Assembly: GCF_900105245.1 (NCBI RefSeq)
Contig: NZ_FNSZ01000001.1
Span: 1,054,001 to 1,118,000 of the forward strand
Length of the DNA: 64,000 nucleotides
Direction of reading: 5' to 3'
Source: Streptomyces sp. 1222.5
Lineage (GTDB): Bacteria > Actinomycetota > Actinomycetes > Streptomycetales > Streptomycetaceae
Shown: piece after piece, positions 58,060 through 64,000 of the stretch
Position numbering within the stretch: the first letter of the stretch is position 1
Layout: each line of letters begins with the position of its first letter
Notes under the pieces: generated by a model
Told to the model about the DNA's origin: nothing
What the model saw: only the letters and a program-made list of their open reading frames with translations
Database searches by the model: none
Made by a program: the position numbers and the translations under genes

Positions 58060-58782
58060 ATGGTTCCGCCCTCCCTCCCCCGACTTCCCGAGGACCGAAG
58101 ACCCGAACGGCCGCTGCCGGAACCGGATCCGGCGCGTCTGCCCGCGCTGCCCAGACCGCACCGGTCCCCCGCCACCGGACCATCCCTGCCGGCCCCCGAC
58201 TCCGCCGGACCACCCCACCCGGCCCCGTACGTCCCGGACCACCCCCGCCCGGCCGCCGGCGGTGCGGAGCGTCCCCACCTGCCGCCGGTCCCGGCCGCCG
58301 GCTCCCGACCACCCGGAGGCGAGCGCCCCGGTCGACTCCCTGGGCCCGACGGCTCCGGCCGGCTCGCCTTTGGGGCTTCCTCTCCCGGCTCCGCCTCGTT
58401 CGACCTGCCGGCCGTGCCGGTGGCCGTCGGCACGGCCCGCCGGCTCGTCCTGGACCTGCTGACCGCCTTGGACGTGCCCGGACAGGTCCGGGACGACGTG
58501 ATCCTCGTGACCTCCGAGCTGGTCACGAACGCGCTGGTGCACGCGGCGGGCGAGCGGATCGCCTGCCGGCTGCACCGCACGGCGGACCGGGTGCGCATCG
58601 AGGTCGAGGACCAGGACGGCGGCCCCGGACTGCCCGTGGTCGGCCGGCCCGGCCCCGACGAACAGCACGGACGCGGCCTGTTCCTGGTCGAGGCGCTGAG
58701 CAGCGACTGGGGAGTGACGGCGGTGCCGGACCGGCCGGCCTGCGTCGTCTGGGCGGAACTGCCCATGCTCCACCACCCCTGA
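58060..58782 (+). CDS. ATP-binding anti-sigma-type regulator with proline-rich N-terminus
   Basis: 240 residues. About 110 N-terminal residues are Pro/Arg-rich and probably disordered. The C-terminal 130 residues are a HATPase_c_2 domain of the SpoIIAB/RsbW type (PVAVGTARRLVLDLLTALDV, VTSELVTNALVHAAGE, VEDQDGGPGLPVVGRPG, HGRGLFLVEALSSDWGV). These single-domain kinases bind sigma factors or other partners. The long N-terminal extension is unusual, and a start nearer the domain is possible. Confidence 0.8.
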   Translation: MVPPSLPRLPEDRRPERPLPEPDPARLPALPRPHRSPATGPSLPAPDSAGPPHPAPYVPDHPRPAAGGAERPHLPPVPAAGSRPPGGERPGRLPGPDGSGRLAFGASSPGSASFDLPAVPVAVGTARRLVLDLLTALDVPGQVRDDVILVTSELVTNALVHAAGERIACRLHRTADRVRIEVEDQDGGPGLPVVGRPGPDEQHGRGLFLVEALSSDWGVTAVPDRPACVVWAELPMLHHP

Positions 58783-58835
58783 CACCCCCCACCCGACACC
58801 CCCGGACCGTCCCCCACTCGTCCGAAGGGACTCCC

Positions 58836-59069
58836 ATGCACCACATCCCCCCGCACCGCTTCACCCTGCGCCGCCCTCCCCTCCCCCGCGGCCCCGCACA
58901 CCGCTGTCATTGCGGCCCCGTACCGTCCGCGGACCCGTCCTGGACCGCCGGCCGCCCCAGGCCCGGCACGCCGCCCGCGGACCGGCTCAACCCGCCCGGC
59001 CCGTCCGCCCGGGCGGACGGCGTCCGGAACAGCGCCGGTGACACGACGTCCGGCCTCGATTCCCGCTAG
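58836..59069 (+). CDS. Small hypothetical protein
   Basis: 77 residues, with GAAGGGA 5 nt before the ATG. The sequence is rich in Pro, Arg and His (MHHIPPHRFTLRRPPLPRGP) with a CHC motif (HRCHCGPVPS). It follows the anti-sigma-type gene by 53 bp, where a DUF397 gene often occurs, but it does not resemble DUF397. No function was recognised. Confidence 0.5.
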   Translation: MHHIPPHRFTLRRPPLPRGPAHRCHCGPVPSADPSWTAGRPRPGTPPADRLNPPGPSARADGVRNSAGDTTSGLDSR

Positions 59070-59153
59070 ATTCACCGCCGGTGCGGGACTTCCGCATCCG
59101 CCGGCGGATCCGCGTCCGCCGCGCGAGCCGCAGCGTCGGAGTTCGGGGGCGTC

Positions 59154-59810
59154 ATGGTCTGGTCGCTCATCCGCCGGGGCCGGACCGCGCCCGGCCTGCC
59201 CGTGCCCGGACGGTGCGCCCCGGGCCGGCACGTCCTGGCGACGGTACGGCTGCTGCTGTTCACGCCCCGGAACCGGCTCGACGTGGCGGCGGCACTCGCC
59301 GCGTGCGCGGACGCCGAGGCGCAGCGGTGGCTCGGCACCCAGGCGGACGAGGTCGTGCCCGATCCCGGCACCCGCCGCACCCTGCTGCGGTGGCGGCCCG
59401 CGGGAGACGACGGCCGCCGCGTTCCACGGCACCTGGCCGAGCCGTTCGCACCCGGACCCGACGACCCGATGATCCTGGTGTGCGTCCGCAGATCCGATCT
59501 CAGCTACGCCGGAGCGCTCGAACTGGAGCCACGGTCCGGTGAGATGGGCGGCTGGCTGGCACCGGGCTGCCGCGGCCAGGGCCTGGGCGCGGAGCTGTTC
59601 CGCGCGGGCGTCGCGCTCGCGCACACCCATGCCGGGCTCGCCACCGTCCGCGCCGGCGCCGAACCCGGCAACACCGCCAGCCGGCGGGCCCTGGCCCGCG
59701 CGGGTTTCGTCCAGGACCAGGGACCGCTCCGGCACACCCTGCCCGACGGGCGTGTCGTGGACGCCGTCTGGCACCGGCACGACACCGTGACGGCCTCCCG
59801 CTGCCATTGA
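59154..59810 (+). CDS. GNAT-family N-acetyltransferase
   Basis: 218 residues. The acetyl-CoA loop is seen as GGWLAPGCRGQGLGAELFRA, and the final GNAT helix and strand as GNTASRRALARAGFVQDQG. Overall this matches the RimJ/RimL subgroup, which acetylates protein N-termini or small amines. About 30 basic residues precede the domain, so the true start may be further in. The stop overlaps an alternative upstream start of the methyltransferase gene. Confidence 0.85.
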   Translation: MVWSLIRRGRTAPGLPVPGRCAPGRHVLATVRLLLFTPRNRLDVAAALAACADAEAQRWLGTQADEVVPDPGTRRTLLRWRPAGDDGRRVPRHLAEPFAPGPDDPMILVCVRRSDLSYAGALELEPRSGEMGGWLAPGCRGQGLGAELFRAGVALAHTHAGLATVRAGAEPGNTASRRALARAGFVQDQGPLRHTLPDGRVVDAVWHRHDTVTASRCH

Positions 59811-59884
59811 CCACGCGAGGACGTGTCCGTACCCGGCACGGCCCGCCGCACCCACCCCCCCCCACTCCCGCTCGGAGAGCCGAC

Positions 59885-60682
59885 GTGACAGACATCGGAT
59901 TCAGCCCGGACCGCATCGACACCGGCACACCGCACTCCGCCCGTATGTACGACTGGTTCCTGGACGGCAAGGACCACTACCCCGTCGACGCGGATGCCGC
60001 GCGGACGGTGCTCGACCTCTTTCCCGGCGTGAAGGACACGGCCTGGGCCAACCGCGAGTTCATGCACCGGGCCGCCCGCTTCGTCGCCGGCCGGGGTGTC
60101 GGCCAGTTCCTGGACGTGGGCACCGGCATACCCACCGAGCCGAACCTGCACCAGGTGGTGCAGGCAGTCGACCCGGCCGCCCGGGTGGTGTACGCGGACA
60201 ACGACCCGATCGTGCTGCGGCACGCCGAGGCCCTGCTCCACGGCACGTCCGAGGGCCGTACCGCCTATGTGCACGCCGACGTCCGGGAACCCGAGCACAT
60301 CGTGGCGTACGCCCGCGAACACCTGGACCTGACCCGGCCCGTCGGCCTGTCGCTGATCGCGCTGCTGCCGTTCGTCACCGACGAGCAGGATCCTCACGGG
60401 GTCGTCCGCACCCTGCTCGAACCGCTCCCGTCCGGCAGCCATCTGATGATCTCCCACGTCAGCGACGAGTTCGACCCGGAGGTCTGGGAGCGGATCGCGG
60501 CCGTCTACCGGTCCGGCGGCACTCCGGTGCGGGCGCGTTCACGGACGGAGGTGGCCCGCTTCTTCGACGGTCTGGAGCTGTGCGCCCCGGGTGTCGTGCC
60601 GGCCACGCGCTGGCAGCCCGAGCCGGGGATGCGCGTCCCCGGACTCCAGCCGGTGTACGTGGGGGTGGCCCGCAAGCCGTAA
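59885..60682 (+). CDS. SAM-dependent methyltransferase, DUF574 family
   Basis: 265 residues from a GTG with GGAGAG 6 nt upstream. The family opening (IDTGTPHSARMYDWFLDGKD HYPVDADAA) and the SAM loop (FLDVGTGIPTEPNLHQVVQA) are unmistakable; VVYADNDPIVLRHAEALLHG supplies the ribose-binding acid. DUF574 methyltransferases are numerous in Streptomyces and mostly uncharacterised. It follows the GNAT gene in the same direction. Confidence 0.92.
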   Translation: MTDIGFSPDRIDTGTPHSARMYDWFLDGKDHYPVDADAARTVLDLFPGVKDTAWANREFMHRAARFVAGRGVGQFLDVGTGIPTEPNLHQVVQAVDPAARVVYADNDPIVLRHAEALLHGTSEGRTAYVHADVREPEHIVAYAREHLDLTRPVGLSLIALLPFVTDEQDPHGVVRTLLEPLPSGSHLMISHVSDEFDPEVWERIAAVYRSGGTPVRARSRTEVARFFDGLELCAPGVVPATRWQPEPGMRVPGLQPVYVGVARKP

Positions 60683-60787
60683 CCGCGTGGTGTGCCGGGG
60701 GCCGTGGCTCACGGGGTGACGAAATCGAGCCACGCTCCGACGAGCCGGGGCCCGCGCTTGCGGACGCCGTGTCCGCGGCGCCGGTGC

Positions 60788-61246
60788 TCAGTCGCCGGTC
60801 ATCAGGCCCGCCGCGACCGTGGCTCCCAGCTCCCAGCACGCCTCCGTGTCCGCCTTGCCCGGCTCGCCGGTGACGGTCACCGGCTCGGCCGCGCGCCGCC
60901 AGCCGAGGCCCGTGGTGACGGCCTCGACGGCGCGGACGGCACCGGTGACGTCGTTGCCGCCGTGGACGTAGTAGCCGAAGGGGCGGCCCCGGGTCCCGTC
61001 CAGGCACGGGTAGTAGATCTGATCGAAGAAATGCTTCAGCGCACCGGACATGTAGCCGAGGTTGGCCGGGGTGCCGAGCAGGTAGCCGTCGGCTTCGAGG
61101 ACGTCGGAGGCGGTGGCGGCGAGGGCCGCGCGCCGGACCACCCGGACGCCTTCGATCTCGGGAGTCGTGGCCCCGGCGACGACGGCCTCGAACAGGGCCT
61201 GGCAGTTGGGCGACGGGGTGTGGTGGACGATCAGCAAGGTAGGCAC
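60788..61246 (-). CDS. Flavodoxin/NAD(P)H-dependent oxidoreductase-like protein
   Basis: 152 residues from a GTG. A flavodoxin-like fold is seen: TLLIVHHTPSPNCQALFEAV (FMN phosphate loop), EADGYLLGTPANLGYMSGAL KHFFDQ (WrbA/NQO-like isoalloxazine region), GRPFGYYVHGGNDVTGAVRA. This set is typical of FMN-dependent NAD(P)H oxidoreductases acting on quinones or nitro compounds. It is divergent from a methyltransferase gene 115 bp away. Confidence 0.85.
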   Translation of the reverse strand: MPTLLIVHHTPSPNCQALFEAVVAGATTPEIEGVRVVRRAALAATASDVLEADGYLLGTPANLGYMSGALKHFFDQIYYPCLDGTRGRPFGYYVHGGNDVTGAVRAVEAVTTGLGWRRAAEPVTVTGEPGKADTEACWELGATVAAGLMTGD

Positions 61247-61361
61247 GCCCCGCACCCTGCCGTGCGGCCGCCGTCCCCGGCAAACGGCGGGCCTCCCGGT
61301 GCGTCGCGGGCCTCCGTCCGGGGTAGGACGGTGCACGGCAGCGACGACGGGAGGAGACAGG

Positions 61362-62003
61362 GTGGCCGAGGACGATCACGGAGCACCGGCCGCCGTGGTG
61401 TTCGACGCCCTGGGACTCGACTACGAGAAGGCGTTCGCCGCGTCCGAGTCGCACCAGGCGTCGCTGCGGTGGCTGCTGGAGCGGCTGGCACCGGGCAGCA
61501 GCGTGCTGGACGCAGGCAGCGGAACGGGACGGCCGACCGCCGAGACCCTCTCCGGGGCGGGCCACCGGGTACTGGGCGTCGACGTCTCGCCGGTCATGGT
61601 GGAGCTGGCCGCGCGGCAGGTGCCCGGGGCCGAGTTCCGCCTGGCGGACCTCCGTGAACTGCCCGTGCCGGACGCCTCGTTCGACGCGGTGTGCGCGTAC
61701 TTCTCGCTGCTCCAGATGTCCCGCCCCGAACAGGCCGCCGTCGTGGCGCGGCTGGCCCGGGCAGTACGGCCCGGCGGCCTCGTGGCACTGGCGACCGTTC
61801 CGCTCGACGTGGAGGGCGTCCAGGCCCACTTCATGGGGCAGCCGGTGGAGGTGACGAGCTTCTCCGCCGGCGCCTTCACCGAGCTGGTGACCCGGGCGGG
61901 CCTGACGGTGCTGGCCGAGGACGATGCCCTGTTCACCCCGGCCCACCCCGACGCCGTACCCGAGCCGCACCTGTTCCTGCACTGCCGGCGCGCCCCGGAG
62001 TGA
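61362..62003 (+). CDS. Class I SAM-dependent methyltransferase
   Basis: 213 residues from a GTG with GGGAGG 7 nt upstream. The SAM-binding motif is SSVLDAGSGTGRPTAETLSG, then VLGVDVSPVMVELAARQVPG with the acidic ribose ligand, LRELPVPDASFDAVCAYFSL and LARAVRPGGLVALATVP. This is the ubiquinone/UbiE-like small-molecule methyltransferase fold. The substrate is unknown. Confidence 0.9.
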   Translation: MAEDDHGAPAAVVFDALGLDYEKAFAASESHQASLRWLLERLAPGSSVLDAGSGTGRPTAETLSGAGHRVLGVDVSPVMVELAARQVPGAEFRLADLRELPVPDASFDAVCAYFSLLQMSRPEQAAVVARLARAVRPGGLVALATVPLDVEGVQAHFMGQPVEVTSFSAGAFTELVTRAGLTVLAEDDALFTPAHPDAVPEPHLFLHCRRAPE

Positions 62004-62094
62004 CCCCGGCTCGACCGCTGGTCGGGGCATATTCGTTCGGTGATGTCGGTGCTCTCCGTTACAGTGACGGCGCTGAACCGGAGGGGAGACGACA

Positions 62095-62799
62095 GTGCAG
62101 GTCAGGGTGGGGTCCGTAGGAAGCCGAGCGATCGTGGCGGTTGCGCTGGCAGCTGTGCTCGGCGGTTGCGCGGGTACGGCGGACGACGACGGGAAGAAGG
62201 GCGCGAGCGCATCGCCGACCGCCAAGGGCGAGAGCACGGGGTCCGGGGGCGGGGCGGCCGCGCGCGGGGGGACGATCGGCGCGGCCGGTTCCGCCTGCGA
62301 ACTGCCCGTCAGCTTCGGCCTCGCCAAGGACTGGAAGCCCAAGGCGATCGACGCCGAGGCCCAGCTGGCGAAGGCGTCGAAGGGCTCCGACGACGATCTG
62401 AGCGGCGCGCTCGCCGAGAGCTTCCTCCGCCAGGGCCCGGTCACCGCCGCCTGTGAGATCGACGCCAAGCCGGCCGGCAAGATCGGCTTCCTGCGCGTGT
62501 GGACCGGCAAGAAGGGCGACGCCGACGCGGGCGGTGTGCTCCGCGCGTTCGTCGCCGCCGAGGACAACGTCAGCAAGGCGAAGTACCGTCCGTTCAAGAC
62601 CGGTGGCGGCGTGTCCGCCGTGGAGGTGGAGTACCTCTACACGAGCAAGCTCCTGGACGAGACCAAGAAGGAGAGCGCCTTCGCGGTCGCCACTCCCGAC
62701 GGCCCGGTCGTCCTGCACCTCGGCGGCATGGACACCGAGGAGCACGAGGCGATGCGCCCCGCCTACGACCTCGCCAAGCAGACCCTCGAACTCGCCTGA
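62095..62799 (+). CDS. Putative lipoprotein of unknown function
   Basis: 234 residues from a GTG start with GGAGGGGAG upstream. The signal peptide (SRAIVAVALAAVLGGCAG) ends in a lipobox, L-G-G-C. A charged low-complexity linker (about 30-60) leads to a folded domain of about 165 residues (CELPVSFGLAKDWKPKAIDA, FLRQGPVTAACEIDAKPAGK, VLRAFVAAEDNVSKAKYRPF, FAVATPDGPVVLHLGGMD). This is the common membrane-anchored actinobacterial lipoprotein pattern. No function was recognised. Confidence 0.78.
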   Translation: MQVRVGSVGSRAIVAVALAAVLGGCAGTADDDGKKGASASPTAKGESTGSGGGAAARGGTIGAAGSACELPVSFGLAKDWKPKAIDAEAQLAKASKGSDDDLSGALAESFLRQGPVTAACEIDAKPAGKIGFLRVWTGKKGDADAGGVLRAFVAAEDNVSKAKYRPFKTGGGVSAVEVEYLYTSKLLDETKKESAFAVATPDGPVVLHLGGMDTEEHEAMRPAYDLAKQTLELA

Positions 62800-62820
62800 G
62801 GGCCGCCGCCCGCGCCGCGC

Positions 62821-63453
62821 TCAGTCCGGCGCGGTGGCCCGCCCCAGATAGGTGAGGGGGCCCGCGTCGGCGACCGCGATCTCGTGAAAGCCGACCCGGT
62901 CGTAGAAGGCGCGGGCGGCGGTGTTGACGGTGACCATGCCGAGGTGGACCGCCTGGACGCCCCGTCCGTGCAGAGCGTCCAGGAAGGTGCGCAGCAGGGC
63001 GCGGCCGTGCCCGCGGCCCTGCCAGGGGGGCAGCAGGTCGATGTGCAAGTGGGCGGGGTACTCGCCGAGTTCGGTTACGAGCATCCGCTCCGGGTGGTGC
63101 AGGAGCCGGATCATCTCCTCGGAGGGCGTACGGGGCGGCACCGCGGGCGCCGGGTAGCGGTCGGCCAGCCGGGGTATCCAGGTGCGCCGGAAGTCCTCGA
63201 CGAAGCGCCCGGTGTCCGCTGTGCCGACGATGTAGCCCACGGTCCGGCCCGTACCGTCGTCCAGCACGAACGCGAGATCCGGATCGAGGTGGCAGTACGG
63301 CTCGGTGAAGATCGCCGGCATCAGGCGCCGGTCCGGGTGGACGGCCCGGGAATCGCCGCCGTTGTGCGCGGTACGGACGCAGACGTCCGCCATGTCGTCA
63401 CGGTCGGCGGGACGGTAGGGCCGGATGAGGGGTGCCTGGTCCGATGGGGACAT
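62821..63453 (-). CDS. GNAT-family N-acetyltransferase
   Basis: 210 residues from the ATG at 63453, with AGGATGG upstream; a longer TTG-started frame to 63504 is less likely. GNAT signatures are IRPYRPADRDDMADVCVRTA, HLHIDLLPPWQGRGHGRALL (acetyl-CoA loop) and GMVTVNTAARAFYDRVGFHE. The middle part (PRTPSEEMIRLLHHPERM) resembles the OGA-type bacterial GNATs that sit with beta-N-acetylglucosaminidase homologues. A CebR-type palindrome lies 20 bp upstream of the start, suggesting control by cello-oligosaccharide supply. Confidence 0.85.
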   Translation of the reverse strand: MSPSDQAPLIRPYRPADRDDMADVCVRTAHNGGDSRAVHPDRRLMPAIFTEPYCHLDPDLAFVLDDGTGRTVGYIVGTADTGRFVEDFRRTWIPRLADRYPAPAVPPRTPSEEMIRLLHHPERMLVTELGEYPAHLHIDLLPPWQGRGHGRALLRTFLDALHGRGVQAVHLGMVTVNTAARAFYDRVGFHEIAVADAGPLTYLGRATAPD

Positions 63454-63472
63454 GCGGCCATCCTGCTCGCTC

Positions 63473-63486
63473 TGGGAGCGCTCCCA
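63473..63486. promoter_or_regulatory. CebR box upstream of the GNAT gene
   Basis: tgggagcgctccca, a perfect 14-bp palindrome identical to the CebR (LacI family) operator consensus of Streptomyces. It is 20 bp from the GNAT start codon, where a repressor would block transcription. CebR is released by cellobiose/cellotriose. Confidence 0.7.
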
Positions 63487-63505
63487 CAAGTCCGGGGACG
63501 GCAAA

Positions 63506-63545
63506 GGCCCGCCCGGTACACCACCGATGGTGTACCGGGCGGGCC
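63506..63545. terminator. Terminator of the amidase gene
   Basis: Perfect 18-bp arms (ggcccgcccggtacacca and its complement) with a CCGA loop, 36 bp downstream of the amidase stop. On the minus strand it is followed by TTT. Confidence 0.92.
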
Positions 63546-63580
63546 GGGTTCCGGTGCAGGGCGCGTGGCGCGCCCCCGGA

Positions 63581-64000
63581 TCAGGTGCGGTAGGCGTAGA
63601 ACGCCGCGGTCGGGTACGACGCGACGAGGCTGGCCACCGACCGGTTGTACGTGTTGGTCGAGTGGTACGTCACGTACGGCACACCGGAGCGGTCGCGGTA
63701 GGTGACGATCATCGAGTGGTCCTTGGACCCGTCCCGGTTGAAGTCCATCTGCAGGACGTCGCCGACGTCGAGCTGGTAGACGTTCGCCAGGCTGGTGACC
63801 CGCTTGGACGACAGGGCGAACCAGGAGAACTCGTTCACACCGACGAAGGAGTCGGACTGGATGTCGGCGGTGCCGAACCACTTGTGCCAGTCGTTGGTGT
63901 AACCGGGCACGTGCTTCCAGCCGCCCGCCTTCAGGGACTGGCTGACGAAGTTGGTGCAGTCGCCCCCGGCACCCTGCCCGTTGAAGTCCGGGTAGGCGGT
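63581..64000 (-). CDS. Amidase-domain protein (C-terminal part; start outside window)
   Basis: The frame is open to the window edge, giving 139 residues of the C-terminus. It shows the putative amidase (Amidase_6, NlpC/P60-like) signature: GGDCTNFVSQSLKAGGWKHV with the likely nucleophilic cysteine, then DHSMIVTYRDRSGVPYVTYH with the catalytic-position histidine, and STNTYNRSVASLVASYPTAA. Such proteins are normally secreted and act on cell-wall or peptide amide bonds. The N-terminus and any signal peptide lie beyond the window. Confidence 0.88.
   Translation of the reverse strand, partial: TAYPDFNGQGAGGDCTNFVSQSLKAGGWKHVPGYTNDWHKWFGTADIQSDSFVGVNEFSWFALSSKRVTSLANVYQLDVGDVLQMDFNRDGSKDHSMIVTYRDRSGVPYVTYHSTNTYNRSVASLVASYPTAAFYAYRT

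Overview
The window is chromosomal DNA from a Streptomyces or very close relative. G+C is very high and third codon positions are almost all G or C. GTG starts are common, and many adjacent genes overlap by 4 nt (ATGA/GTGA). The gene families are typical of the genus: chaplin, conservon (cvn), HbpS/SenS/SenR, DUF5753 regulators, FurS/CpeB and a DasR-type chitinase promoter. No tRNA, rRNA, CRISPR array, insertion sequence or prophage was seen. The first gene (LysR type) and the last (amidase domain) are cut by the window edges.

Layout. 1-1.9 kb: a LysR regulator coupled to a cytoplasmic beta-lactamase-like protein, resembling the BlaA/BlaB pair. 1.9-7.4 kb: a complete haem/redox-sensing locus, senR-senS (minus), divergent hbpS, then furS-cpeB (minus); the sensor-side intergenic region holds three perfect palindromes. 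7.6-12.2 kb: a secreted TIM-barrel protein, a frameshifted coiled-coil gene, an acyltransferase-3 membrane protein and an SRPBCC protein. 12.4-17.6 kb: a MarR regulator divergent from a five-gene stressosome operon (RsbR, RsbS, RsbT, an ATPase-phosphatase fusion and a GAF-PP2C phosphatase), every junction overlapping by 4 nt. 17.6-21.2 kb: a short chaplin, a large-subunit catalase and the deleted remains of an AraC regulator.

21.2-38.5 kb is rich in exported carbohydrate-active proteins: an F5/8C plus beta-helix protein, a ricin-lectin protein, a BNR-repeat protein, a GH31 enzyme, a GH18 chitinase and a PL7 alginate lyase. An IMPase-like enzyme, an FAD monooxygenase and a Ppx/GppA phosphatase are interspersed. 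The chitinase has two 12-bp DasR-type repeats and a leader hairpin that covers its Shine-Dalgarno. The alginate lyase promoter carries a related 12-mer. 38.6-42 kb is pyruvate carboxylase. 42.4-48 kb is a conservon, cvnABCD plus two P450s; the first P450 lacks the ExxR arginine, as in CYP157. 48-55.5 kb: an aldo/keto reductase behind a MerR-type promoter, an MFS exporter, a coupled minus-strand operon (damaged membrane ORF, nucleotidyltransferase, BON protein, metallophosphoesterase), a PP2C phosphatase and secreted GlpQ behind a PHO box. 55.6-64 kb: small enzymes and regulators, including a DUF5753 regulator divergent from an ATPase-type anti-sigma protein, two GNATs, two methyltransferases, a flavodoxin-like protein, a lipoprotein and an amidase. 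A perfect CebR-type palindrome lies just upstream of the second GNAT.

Two themes recur. Stress sensing: HbpS/SenS/SenR, FurS, the stressosome, PP2C phosphatases and two types of catalase. Nutrient-controlled secretion: chitin, alginate, alpha-glucan and glycerophosphodiester use under DasR-like and PhoP-like sites. I saw no clearly new gene family or defence system. The most useful leads are regulatory structures and three damaged genes. All functions are read from sequence by eye, without database searches.
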